Shown piece by piece: positions 45,006 through 53,310 of a stretch of DNA of 64,000 nt. Source of the DNA: Pedobacter heparinus DSM 2366 (GTDB taxonomy: Bacteria > Bacteroidota > Bacteroidia > Sphingobacteriales > Sphingobacteriaceae); the NCBI RefSeq assembly GCF_000023825.1, contig NC_013061.1, positions 4,464,001-4,528,000 on the forward strand. Reading direction: 5' to 3'. The translations under genes were made by a program, and so were the position numbers. Each line of letters begins with the position of its first letter. Positions within the stretch are counted from its first letter, which is position 1. Under the pieces are notes generated by a model. The model saw only the letters and a program-made list of their open reading frames with translations, had not been told where the DNA came from and ran no database searches.

Positions 45006-46489
45006 GAATATTTTTCTAAAATTTTATCTATTAAACTACCAAGCTCTCCTTCTTGTACGACCTTCATATAGGCCTTGTACAGATTTACGAGTTCTACATG
45101 CTCAGCAAGTGCACCAAAAACAGGTTTATAGCTGATAAACCAGTCTCCATTACCTTTAGCCGTTTCAAACATGGGTAGCCATTCAGTTACCTTCTGGTCT
45201 TTTACGTCTGCCATTTGGTTTTTATTGAACTCTTTTTCCAGGTATACCCACCAGGCTATAATAATCAACAGCGTTATGTCTTTTTTCGGACTGCTGTTTT
45301 TGAGCTGCTCCTGAAGCACTGGCAATACAAATTTAGGCACCTTATCAGATGATCCCGAAATGATCCGGTCGGTACTGTCATTGATCATCGCATTCGAAAA
45401 ACGCAGTTTCACTTTTTCGTAATAGTTATAAAAACTCACACCATCAATAACCGCTAAAGTGGGGATGACTTCCTGCTGAACATACATATCATAAATTCGG
45501 GAAATTGCCTCGTCAACAACAGCGTTATGTATACGATTGTAGCCTAATGCATCTCCCAATAAACCTACCAGCGTATGCCCACCGTTCAATATTGACAATT
45601 TCATTGCTTCATAGGGTTTAACCTCGGCTACAATCTCTACCCCAACCTGTTCCAGGGGAGGAAAATCCCCATACTTATTGTCTTCCAGTACCCATTGGAA
45701 ATAATCTTCACTTACGACCAGGCAATTGTCCCTCAAACCGTATTGCCGTTCAAAATCTGCTTTATCTTTTTCAGTAGCAACCGGTGTGATCCGGTCTACC
45801 ATACTATTCGGAAAACGAACATTGTCTGCAATCCAGGGTAAAAGCGATTCATCATAAACACTGATAAAGGATAACAACGCGAGCTTTAAAATGTGGCCAT
45901 TTTCCTGAATGTTATCACATGACATCAATGTTATCGGTCCATTATTACGGAGCTTTCTTAAAGCCAGACCCTTTGCAAGAAAACCAAAAACTGTTCCCGG
46001 CTGATCAGGATTGATCAGGTCAGCCTGTACGGCAGGATTTTCAATTAAAAAACGTGATTTATCAAAGTCGATGTTGTAACCACCTTCCGTAATTGTGAAA
46101 CTGATGACCTTAGTTTCCGCTGACGCTATCCGGTTAACAATTTTAACCGCATCACTTGCCGAATGTAATATGGAAGCTATGGCATTCATCACCCTGATAT
46201 CTTCTGTCCCCGAAGGGGTGCTCATTTTTAAACAGTAGCGCTGGTTCTGTTTACGCAAATTTTCTACCAATTGGAGATCCTCGGGCATCATACAAACACC
46301 GGTGATTGCCCATTTAGAAAACTTCTCAGGATTGCTATCTATCAACTGTTGAATAGCATAAACCTGGTGTGAACGGTGAAACCCACCCACCCCGATATGT
46401 AAAATCTGGGACCTGGAACTTTTCAGTGCTGCCGGCACCTTAATTTCTTTGGCTACCCGGTCTGACAAATTATTATTAAGTAACTGCAT
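45002..46489 (-). CDS. Mannitol dehydrogenase family (polyol 2-dehydrogenase / uronate reductase)
   Basis: A 495-residue protein of the long-chain polyol dehydrogenase family, of usual length. Seen motifs: ILHIGVGGFHRSHQ (nucleotide-binding start), TLMSCDNIQENG, FPNSMVDRITP, SEDYFQWVLED and MKLSILNGGHT with the catalytic Lys and His. The family oxidises D-mannitol to fructose or D-arabinitol to xylulose, or reduces fructuronate/tagaturonate. With a fructokinase-like kinase and no uronate genes beside it, polyol oxidation is most likely. It is translated 3 bp after the ABC permease gene. Confidence 0.9.
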   Translation of the reverse strand: MQLLNNNLSDRVAKEIKVPAALKSSRSQILHIGVGGFHRSHQVYAIQQLIDSNPEKFSKWAITGVCMMPEDLQLVENLRKQNQRYCLKMSTPSGTEDIRVMNAIASILHSASDAVKIVNRIASAETKVISFTITEGGYNIDFDKSRFLIENPAVQADLINPDQPGTVFGFLAKGLALRKLRNNGPITLMSCDNIQENGHILKLALLSFISVYDESLLPWIADNVRFPNSMVDRITPVATEKDKADFERQYGLRDNCLVVSEDYFQWVLEDNKYGDFPPLEQVGVEIVAEVKPYEAMKLSILNGGHTLVGLLGDALGYNRIHNAVVDEAISRIYDMYVQQEVIPTLAVIDGVSFYNYYEKVKLRFSNAMINDSTDRIISGSSDKVPKFVLPVLQEQLKNSSPKKDITLLIIIAWWVYLEKEFNKNQMADVKDQKVTEWLPMFETAKGNGDWFISYKPVFGALAEHVELVNLYKAYMKVVQEGELGSLIDKILEKYS

Positions 46490-46492
46490 ACA

Positions 46493-47413
46493 TTATTTTT
46501 GATTGCGTTGAAAAACTACGGCTAAAATGATAATTACCCCTTTGATCAGTTGCTGTAAATAGGAAGTAACATCTAAAAGGTTCATAATGTTACCGATCAT
46601 ACCCAATATCAATACCCCAAGCAGAGTATTCAGCACAGATCCTCTTCCTCCTGATAAACTAGCCCCACCAATCACTACCGCGGCGATTGCATCCAGTTCC
46701 AGTCCAATGCCAATATTTGCAGTCCCGACACCAGTTCGTCCAACCATCATCAATGCAGCGATAGCGGTAAAAAATGCAGCGATCACATACACTGAAAACT
46801 TCACGCTTTCAACTGATATCCCCGACAAACGCACGGCTTCTTCGTTAGAGCCAACAGCAAAAATTTTCCGCCCGAAAACATGATAACGCACAACCATATA
46901 TACCGCAGCAAACACGATCATCAGGATCCATGCAGAATACGGTATACCTAAAAAAGCCCCTGTGCCTAAAGTCAATATGGCTGAGGAATGTGGCCCAACA
47001 CTAATGGGTGCACCTTTTGAAAACAGAAAACCTGCACCACGAACAATAGTCATCATCGCCAGCGTAGCGATAAAGGGTGCGATCTTCCGGTAGGCAACGA
47101 GGTAACCAGAAAGCAGCCCTATGCCAATGCCAAGTGCAAGAGAGATCGTCAAGGCCACCGGGAAATAGACTTCATAAGACAATAGGGCAAATACCACACC
47201 GATGGTTGCAACAATAGACCCTACAGATAAGTCGATTCCACCGGTAAGTATTACCAGGAACATGCCGATACTGATCAGACCGATGGGTGCCACCTGTCGC
47301 AAGAGGTTGGACAGGTTATTACCGGTAAGAAAGGAGTTGGAGACCAGACTTGATACGACAAGTAATATTAAAAATATAATTAAGGTATTGTTTTTTAAAA
47401 GTTCTTTTTTCAT
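46493..47413 (-). CDS. ABC sugar permease, CUT2/RbsC-like
   Basis: A 306-residue inner-membrane protein with 8-10 hydrophobic segments. Typical RbsC-family stretches: LISIGMFLVILTGGIDLSVGS, AVGSNEEAVRLSGI (the cytoplasmic EAA-like coupling loop) and AAVVIGGASLSGGRGS. It forms the homodimeric channel of a ribose-type importer with the ATPase and binding protein encoded just upstream (gaps of 10 and 8 bp). It brings the released sugar or polyol across the inner membrane. Confidence 0.93.
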   Translation of the reverse strand: MKKELLKNNTLIIFLILLVVSSLVSNSFLTGNNLSNLLRQVAPIGLISIGMFLVILTGGIDLSVGSIVATIGVVFALLSYEVYFPVALTISLALGIGIGLLSGYLVAYRKIAPFIATLAMMTIVRGAGFLFSKGAPISVGPHSSAILTLGTGAFLGIPYSAWILMIVFAAVYMVVRYHVFGRKIFAVGSNEEAVRLSGISVESVKFSVYVIAAFFTAIAALMMVGRTGVGTANIGIGLELDAIAAVVIGGASLSGGRGSVLNTLLGVLILGMIGNIMNLLDVTSYLQQLIKGVIIILAVVFQRNQK

Positions 47414-47423
47414 AATCTAACGG

Positions 47424-48902
47424 TTATTTGGCACCAATAGCCATTCTTAAAACTGCTTCTTCACTAAAATCCGGACGTAAAACTTCTCCCTGTAGCGTAC
47501 CATTTTTAAATACAAGGATCCGATCAGAAAGGCCCATCAATTCATCCATATCAGAGGAGACCATCAGCACAAAAACCCCATCATCGGCTAACTTTTGGAT
47601 GATATGGTATATTTCAGATCTCGCGCCTACATCAACACCCCGGGTAGGTTCATCAATCAACAATACCTTTAAATCCAGATTGAGCCATTTGCCCAGAATA
47701 ACTTTCTGCTGATTTCCCCCACTCAGAGTAGACAAAGCATGTGTTGCGTCGCCAACTTTAATCCTGAGTTTTTTGATCAACCTTCCCACTATTTCATTTT
47801 CCTTCGTTTCATTGATAAATCCCCAGGAGTTGGCAATCTTACCTAAGTTGGCCAGCGAAATATTTTGTTTGATACTCAAATCCAAGACACCTCCGCTTTT
47901 TTTACGGTCTTCAGGAAGCATTCCCCATCCCTGACGGATGGCCTGCTCTGGTCTTTTGAAACTCCATACCCTCCCACCAAATAAAATCTCATTGGCATGG
48001 ATCCGGTCCGATCCAAATAAAGACTCCAGTACTTCTGTACGGCCCGACCCTACAAGTCCGCCTATCCCTACAATTTCTCCTCTATGGATATCAAAACTCA
48101 AAGGTTCTTTTGTGAACCTGGTAGACAAGCTTTTGATCTCGACCTTACTTTGCTGATCAATAGCCTTATTTTTTTGCGGATACATCTGCCCCAGTTCTCT
48201 TCCCACCATGAGGGATACCAGCCGATCTTTGTCAACGGTATCCGTCTCCACTGTTTCTATGGTTTTTCCATCTTTAAGCACAGTGATCTTATCGGTAAGC
48301 ACCAGTAGTTCTTCTAAATGATGGGATATATAAATTATAGATACACCTTTGGCTTTCAAACCTTTCAGCATCTCAAACAATCTTTTCACCTCCTTAGGCC
48401 CCAACACAGAGGAAGGCTCGTCCAGTATTAGTAATTTAACATTTTGAGATAATGCTTTTGCAATTTCCACAATTTGCTGCTGTGCAACCGTCAGCGTTCT
48501 GACAATAGATTTCACATCCATATCGAAACCTAAACTGTTGATCAGTGATGCCGCTTCTTTATGCATACGCTCCCAATTTATCCAGGAGGATTTTGCAAAC
48601 CTGCTTAAAAAAAGATTTTCGGTAACGGAAAGATCAGGAACCAGGGAAAACTCCTGGTAAATGATACTGATCCCGTGTTGCTGGGCTACATGAGGGGAAT
48701 TATGCTTGATTTTACTATCATTGAAAAAAATCTCTCCCTCATCAGCAATATGCGCACCCGAAATGATCTTCATTAAGGTCGACTTCCCAGCGCCATTTTC
48801 GCCCAATAAAGCATGAATTTCTCCATCTTTAACACAGAGCTCCACTCCCTTGAGTGCATGAACGCCTCCAAACGATTTTCTGATATTTTTTAGTTGTAGC
48901 AT
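47424..48902 (-). CDS. ABC sugar transporter ATPase, CUT2/RbsA-like
   Basis: A 492-residue protein with two fused ATPase halves, as usual for RbsA/MglA. The first half has Walker A GENGAGKST, a signature around TVAQQQIVEIAKAL and Walker B LLILDEPSS. The second half has the degenerate P-loop GGLVGSGRTEVLESLFG, an intact signature LSGGNQQKV and LLIDEPTRGVD. It energises import through the neighbouring permease. Confidence 0.95.
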   Translation of the reverse strand: MLQLKNIRKSFGGVHALKGVELCVKDGEIHALLGENGAGKSTLMKIISGAHIADEGEIFFNDSKIKHNSPHVAQQHGISIIYQEFSLVPDLSVTENLFLSRFAKSSWINWERMHKEAASLINSLGFDMDVKSIVRTLTVAQQQIVEIAKALSQNVKLLILDEPSSVLGPKEVKRLFEMLKGLKAKGVSIIYISHHLEELLVLTDKITVLKDGKTIETVETDTVDKDRLVSLMVGRELGQMYPQKNKAIDQQSKVEIKSLSTRFTKEPLSFDIHRGEIVGIGGLVGSGRTEVLESLFGSDRIHANEILFGGRVWSFKRPEQAIRQGWGMLPEDRKKSGGVLDLSIKQNISLANLGKIANSWGFINETKENEIVGRLIKKLRIKVGDATHALSTLSGGNQQKVILGKWLNLDLKVLLIDEPTRGVDVGARSEIYHIIQKLADDGVFVLMVSSDMDELMGLSDRILVFKNGTLQGEVLRPDFSEEAVLRMAIGAK

Positions 48903-48910
48903 AGGTTAAG

Positions 48911-49942
48911 TTAAAATAAGGCCTTAGCATCGTAATATTCATCCACATTCTTTTTGCTGATCAATACGGAAGGGGTATAATTCAGTTTATTTACCTTTTC
49001 GCCGTTAAGATGCCGGGCAACGAGTTCTATGATCGTCTCCCCCAATATTTTCGGGCTGTTTTGTGCAGTCGCTTCAAATTTTCCGGTTTTGAGCATATCA
49101 AAAGCTTCTTTCTGCCCGTCGAATCCTAAAATAGTGATCTGGTTTTCTTTGCCCATCTGCTTAATAATTTTGTAGGCACCCAGGGCCATCGCATCGTTTT
49201 CTGCCAGTAAAACATTTACATAGGGGTGTGCGGCCAGGATATCTTCCATAGCTTTAAGTCCCCCGTTGTTGTTCCAGCCACCCCAGCCCTGTGCTACGAT
49301 ATCGAAATTGGTTTTCGCATTTTGACGCAATTGTCCGTCTGCCAGGCCTCTCACAAAGCCGAGTCTTTTTTCTCGTCCCACGGGATTGCCCTGGTTACCA
49401 CTAATGATCGCGATCTTTAAGGCCTCGTTCTTTGTCTCTGCCAGCCAAAGCCCCAGCAACTCCCCATTTAAAGTATTATTAGCCACAACTGATGAGGTAT
49501 AAGCGGCTTTTTCATCAATCATTGAATCTACAATAAACACGACCACCCCTTCAGCAATTGCCCTGTTTACAACCGGCACCACAGCCTTTGGGTCCAGCGG
49601 GTTTAGCACCAGCACCTGTATGCCTTTAGACAACAGGTCTTCTATAGCAGCAACCTGCTTAGCTACATCTTCCTGCCCATCGGCCGTATAATATTGCATT
49701 CCATATCGCTGCACACTTCGCTTCACTACATCTTCCAATGCCACATAATAGGGGGCAACCATCGAGGGACCGCTGTAACCCACTTTTACTGCCGAGAGAT
49801 CCTTTTTAGAAGTATAGCCTTTAACCACCTCCTTTCCTTCCTTTTTTTTGTTGTTTAATCTATCTTCTTTAGGCAAACACCCTACAACAAGAAACAGAGA
49901 TAAGCCTAAAGTGGACCATACTTTATACCCGAATTTCATCAT
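48911..49942 (-). CDS. Sugar-binding lipoprotein of the CUT2 ABC importer
   Basis: A 343-residue substrate-binding protein of the ribose/galactose periplasmic-binding type: KVGYSGPSMVAPYYVALEDVV, DVAKQVAAIEDLLSKGIQVLVLNPLDP, AENDAMALGAYKII and ITILGFDGQ. Its leader ends in a lipobox (LFLVVGC, Cys about 22), so it seems lipid-anchored, unlike typical soluble Gram-negative binding proteins. It delivers ligand to the permease. The ligand is unknown; a sugar alcohol or pentose/hexose fits the operon. Confidence 0.9.
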   Translation of the reverse strand: MMKFGYKVWSTLGLSLFLVVGCLPKEDRLNNKKKEGKEVVKGYTSKKDLSAVKVGYSGPSMVAPYYVALEDVVKRSVQRYGMQYYTADGQEDVAKQVAAIEDLLSKGIQVLVLNPLDPKAVVPVVNRAIAEGVVVFIVDSMIDEKAAYTSSVVANNTLNGELLGLWLAETKNEALKIAIISGNQGNPVGREKRLGFVRGLADGQLRQNAKTNFDIVAQGWGGWNNNGGLKAMEDILAAHPYVNVLLAENDAMALGAYKIIKQMGKENQITILGFDGQKEAFDMLKTGKFEATAQNSPKILGETIIELVARHLNGEKVNKLNYTPSVLISKKNVDEYYDAKALF

Positions 49943-49972
49943 ATCTTAATCAAATAATAGTTATATAAATTT

Positions 49973-50830
49973 TTATTTCAATGTAATCCAGGAACCGTTT
50001 GCTTTCGCCCATTCGGTAATCGCCACAGGAACATCTGAACACAGATAATCACCCCCCAGCGCAAGTCCCAATAAAAAATCATCAACAGACTTACCTGGCC
50101 AAAGGCTCACTGAAAAGCCTTGTTTTTTAGCCTGCTGAACCATCTCCTTCGTCGTTTTATCTACCCTGCATCCAAGTCGTTTAATTCCCATTGCTGTAGC
50201 TTCGTCCAAAACACTTTGATTTAATGCTTCTGCTTTAATGAACAAAAGATCGACTGAAGGGTAAGTCTTTTTCAAATAGCTTAACGGTCTTTTGTCAAAA
50301 GAAGTCAGCACATAAGTGGACCTGGCAGGTTTTGAGGCATGGACCTTATTATACAATTCATCACAATATTTTACAAGCTTATTTTCATCGTAGGCAGGTT
50401 TGTTGGTCTTCATTTCAAACTCTACATATAGGCCCGGTTTATCATTAAAAAACGCCAATACTTCATCCAATGTGGGGATGACATTTCCCTTTTTCGTCTT
50501 CAGGCTTTTCAACTCTTTTAGCGTTTGCTTTTCTATTCCTGTTGAAAGGCCCACGATCCTGTCCAAAGTTTCATCATGGAAGATCACCAGTTGCCCGTCC
50601 TTCGTTCTTCTTACGTCGATCTCGTAGCCACGCAAGCCCCTGTTATACGTTTCCTGAAAAGCCTGAATGGTATTTTCATCGTACTCCATAACACCGCCAC
50701 GATGTGCAAACAGTTTAACTTCCGCCTTTTGGGCATGCGCCTGGGGGCTACCACTCATAAAAATAAATATGGCTGTCAAGGCCTCTACAAGTACCCATCC
50801 TATGCTGGATTTACCGGTCTTTATCATCAT
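49973..50830 (-). CDS. Periplasmic glycerophosphodiester phosphodiesterase (GDPD) B
   Basis: A 285-residue protein with a signal peptide (ALTAIFIFMSGSPQAHAQ). GDPD hallmarks: VKLFAHRGG, YDENTIQAF, GYEIDVRRTKDGQLVIFHDETLDR and PTLDEVLAFF. It fits the classical GlpQ/UgpQ-like fold better than the operon's other GDPD. It is encoded 4 bp after the Zn-dehydrogenase gene and 30 bp before the ABC binding-protein gene, so its product is probably fed to that importer. Confidence 0.92.
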   Translation of the reverse strand: MMIKTGKSSIGWVLVEALTAIFIFMSGSPQAHAQKAEVKLFAHRGGVMEYDENTIQAFQETYNRGLRGYEIDVRRTKDGQLVIFHDETLDRIVGLSTGIEKQTLKELKSLKTKKGNVIPTLDEVLAFFNDKPGLYVEFEMKTNKPAYDENKLVKYCDELYNKVHASKPARSTYVLTSFDKRPLSYLKKTYPSVDLLFIKAEALNQSVLDEATAMGIKRLGCRVDKTTKEMVQQAKKQGFSVSLWPGKSVDDFLLGLALGGDYLCSDVPVAITEWAKANGSWITLK

Positions 50831-50834
50831 ATCT

Positions 50835-51860
50835 CTAATTTACGTCAATTAATACTTTTATAGTTTGTGATGCATTCTTCTCAATAAATGCATAAGCTTC
50901 ATTATAATCCTGAAAATCAAACCGGTGCGTAATCAGGGTTTTCAACACGAGTTGTCCCGACACCACAAAATTCAGCGCCTGCAGATAATCTTCGTGCTTA
51001 TACATCATAGAACCCTGGATAGAAAGTTCATGCTCACCAACAAAGCCCATGTTTAACCTCGGAAATTCTTCGTAAACACCAACAATAAGTACCTGTCCAG
51101 CTTTTTCTATATTGTTGATCAGGTTATATAGTGCCGGCTCCACACCTACGGCTTCTATTCCTACCTGGAAGCTTTCTCCTTTTAGTATGCGGTCAATTCC
51201 TTCTTCAAATGTTTCAACACTCAGATTTATCAGATCGCCGATACCGGTTTGCTTTAACTGGTTTAAACGAAAATCATTGAAATCTGTAACAATCACGCGT
51301 TTGGCACCACGGATTTTTGCAAACTGCGCAATCAGGTTACCAATCGGACCTGCACCAGTTACCACAATATTTTTGTTTTCAATATCCCTGATCATGGCCG
51401 TGGCATGCGCCGCTACAGCTGCAGGCTCCAGCAAAGCAATTTCATCATAACTAACCTGATCAGGCGCAACATAAGTCCTGTCTTCGGGCAGCACAAAATA
51501 GTCCCTCGCCGTACCCGGTGCCTGAAAACCTTCAACTTTCAGATTAGCGCATACGTTGTACAATCCGGCACAACAAGGCCCGCATGTACCGCAAGTCAGC
51601 TGAGGCCTGCCTGTCACCTTATCACCAATCTTAACAGATCGCACCTCTGCCCCTATCGCAACTACCTCTCCGCTGTATTCATGCCCCTGGATTACAGGAA
51701 AAGGTGTAAAAGGGTGCTTCCCTTTATAAGCATGGATATCAGAGCCGCAAATACCTATTTTTTTTATGTTTATTAAAACATCATTATCCCCTAATTCAGT
51801 TGGTGTACCCACTTCAGAAAAAACAATATTCCCCGGTGAAATTAATGTAGCTTGTTTCAT
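50835..51860 (-). CDS. Zn-dependent medium-chain alcohol/polyol dehydrogenase
   Basis: A 341-residue MDR-family enzyme. I choose the ATG at 51860 (MKQATLISPGNIVFSEVG), because the 39 codons upstream overlap the esterase gene and do not look like protein. Catalytic zinc ligands: Cys in GICGSDIHAYKG and His-Glu in QGHEYSGEV. A structural-zinc Cys cluster (TCGTCGPCCAGLYNVC) and a Rossmann motif (VVTGAGPIGNLIAQFAKI) are present. It resembles sorbitol/threonine/galactonate-type dehydrogenases acting on secondary alcohols of sugars. The start follows the SGNH esterase stop by 13 bp, with a GAAGAGAAT leader. Confidence 0.9.
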   Translation of the reverse strand: MKQATLISPGNIVFSEVGTPTELGDNDVLINIKKIGICGSDIHAYKGKHPFTPFPVIQGHEYSGEVVAIGAEVRSVKIGDKVTGRPQLTCGTCGPCCAGLYNVCANLKVEGFQAPGTARDYFVLPEDRTYVAPDQVSYDEIALLEPAAVAAHATAMIRDIENKNIVVTGAGPIGNLIAQFAKIRGAKRVIVTDFNDFRLNQLKQTGIGDLINLSVETFEEGIDRILKGESFQVGIEAVGVEPALYNLINNIEKAGQVLIVGVYEEFPRLNMGFVGEHELSIQGSMMYKHEDYLQALNFVVSGQLVLKTLITHRFDFQDYNEAYAFIEKNASQTIKVLIDVN

Positions 51861-51873
51861 ATTCTCTTCTCTT

Positions 51874-53298
51874 TTATTCTTTTTTAGTGAACTGCAACCA
51901 GTTGTCCGTCCTGAAAAGGGATACTGGAAGTCCGTTAGTGGTATGCAGTCTGGTTTCATCAGTTTCAGAAAAAGCATACCGTACAGCTACAGGTTTTTTA
52001 ACCTGATCGCTATACACCAGGAGTCTGGCCCTCATACTTTTTGCTTTTGCCTGGTGAAATACCTGGTCTTCCCCGGCTATAAACAATCCTTCAATTTCTC
52101 CGGATTTGTTATCAAATGTATTTCCCTCCATATTAAAAAAAGACACTTCTATTTTATCCCCTTTTACCTGTGCAGCCTTATACAATGCTGAATAAGGATT
52201 CTGAAGGTTAATTTTGTAATTCTCGTGCAGGGCGACATTAGCAAAGCGTTTCGCTACCTCTCTTTTTCTTGTAGGGTGGATGTTTTTGATGTCCGAAACT
52301 AGATCTGATGTCAGCACCATTTTCACCCGCTCGTTATGCAATGCGGTAAAGGTCTGTTGCTCGCGCAAATAAGCTGCTTTCGGCAATTCTTTATTTTTAT
52401 AGGTATAGGGGGCAATCTGCGCAAAGTAAAACGGAAATTCATCATTCCAGGATTTGCGCCAACTTTTGATCATCATCGCGAATAAGCGTTCATACGAGTC
52501 ATAAGAAGCCACATTATCCTCTCCCTGATACCAAAGTACGCCCGCAATAGTGTATCCAACCAAAGGGTGGACCATACTGTTCCAGGCATAGCCGGGCAGG
52601 TTTGGTTTTCTGGGCGCAACCTTCTTCAGCTGCGAAGCCTTCAATAACAGTTCATCGTTCATGACTAGTTCCCCTGGTGTCCATACTTCCGCACAGGTAC
52701 CTCCCCAGCTGGCATTGATGATCCCCACCGGTACATTTAAGCGTTTGGAGATTTCTTCAGCGAAAAAATATCCGATGGCGCTGAATGTTGAGGCACTTGT
52801 AGAATCACACAGCTGCCATGAGTTAACCAGGTCGTCCTGCGGATAAGCTGAAGCGATATTACTCACATTTAAAAACCGTATATTGGAATTACGGATACCC
52901 GGCAGCACATCTTTCATTTCTTTTAAATCATTCAATGCATTCCATTGCATATTAGATTGCCCTGAACATAACCACAACTCTCCAAAAATTACATCATTAA
53001 GGATAACCGTATCTTTTTTTGAGATGATTTTAATGCGGTGTGGTTTTCCGGCTTTTCCCACCGGCAACTTCAACTGCCATTTTGCATTGCCATCTGTAGT
53101 TACTTTTAAAGAATCTGTTGTCCAGTCCGGAATGACCACTACTTCTGCGCCAGCCCGTGCCCAGCCCCATATCGAAGTCACCGTATCCCGCTGCAGGATC
53201 ATGTGATCAGAGAAAAAAGAAGGAAGCCTGAGTTGGGCATAAACCGGATTAAAAAAAAATCCCAGGCTAATAAATAGCATACAAATCAAATATTTCAT
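51874..53298 (-). CDS. Sialate O-acetylesterase-like SGNH esterase
   Basis: A 474-residue secreted protein (signal peptide MKYLICMLFISLGFFFNPVY). It has the family layout: an N-terminal beta domain (LPSFFSDHMILQRD, SIWGWARAGAEV), then the SASA/SGNH domain with the Ser in LWLCSGQSNMQW, Asn/Gly motifs in IINASWGGTCAEVW and VLWYQGEDN, and the His in DIKNIHPTRK. It removes O-acetyl groups from glycans; in many polysaccharide loci the substrate is not sialic acid. In this operon it probably deacetylates the polymer before phosphodiester cleavage. Confidence 0.9.
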   Translation of the reverse strand: MKYLICMLFISLGFFFNPVYAQLRLPSFFSDHMILQRDTVTSIWGWARAGAEVVVIPDWTTDSLKVTTDGNAKWQLKLPVGKAGKPHRIKIISKKDTVILNDVIFGELWLCSGQSNMQWNALNDLKEMKDVLPGIRNSNIRFLNVSNIASAYPQDDLVNSWQLCDSTSASTFSAIGYFFAEEISKRLNVPVGIINASWGGTCAEVWTPGELVMNDELLLKASQLKKVAPRKPNLPGYAWNSMVHPLVGYTIAGVLWYQGEDNVASYDSYERLFAMMIKSWRKSWNDEFPFYFAQIAPYTYKNKELPKAAYLREQQTFTALHNERVKMVLTSDLVSDIKNIHPTRKREVAKRFANVALHENYKINLQNPYSALYKAAQVKGDKIEVSFFNMEGNTFDNKSGEIEGLFIAGEDQVFHQAKAKSMRARLLVYSDQVKKPVAVRYAFSETDETRLHTTNGLPVSLFRTDNWLQFTKKE

Positions 53299-53310
53299 AG
53301 TCGATCCATT

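Noticed and set aside
45002..46489. Hexuronate pathway enzyme (fructuronate or tagaturonate reductase)
   Set aside because: Same family, but no uronate isomerase, dehydratase or KDG genes occur in the operon, while a fructokinase-like kinase does; polyol oxidation fits better.
51874..53298. Sialic acid catabolic locus because of the sialate O-acetylesterase-like gene
   Set aside because: No sialidase, N-acetylneuraminate lyase, epimerase or GlcNAc genes are present; these esterases are common in other glycan loci.
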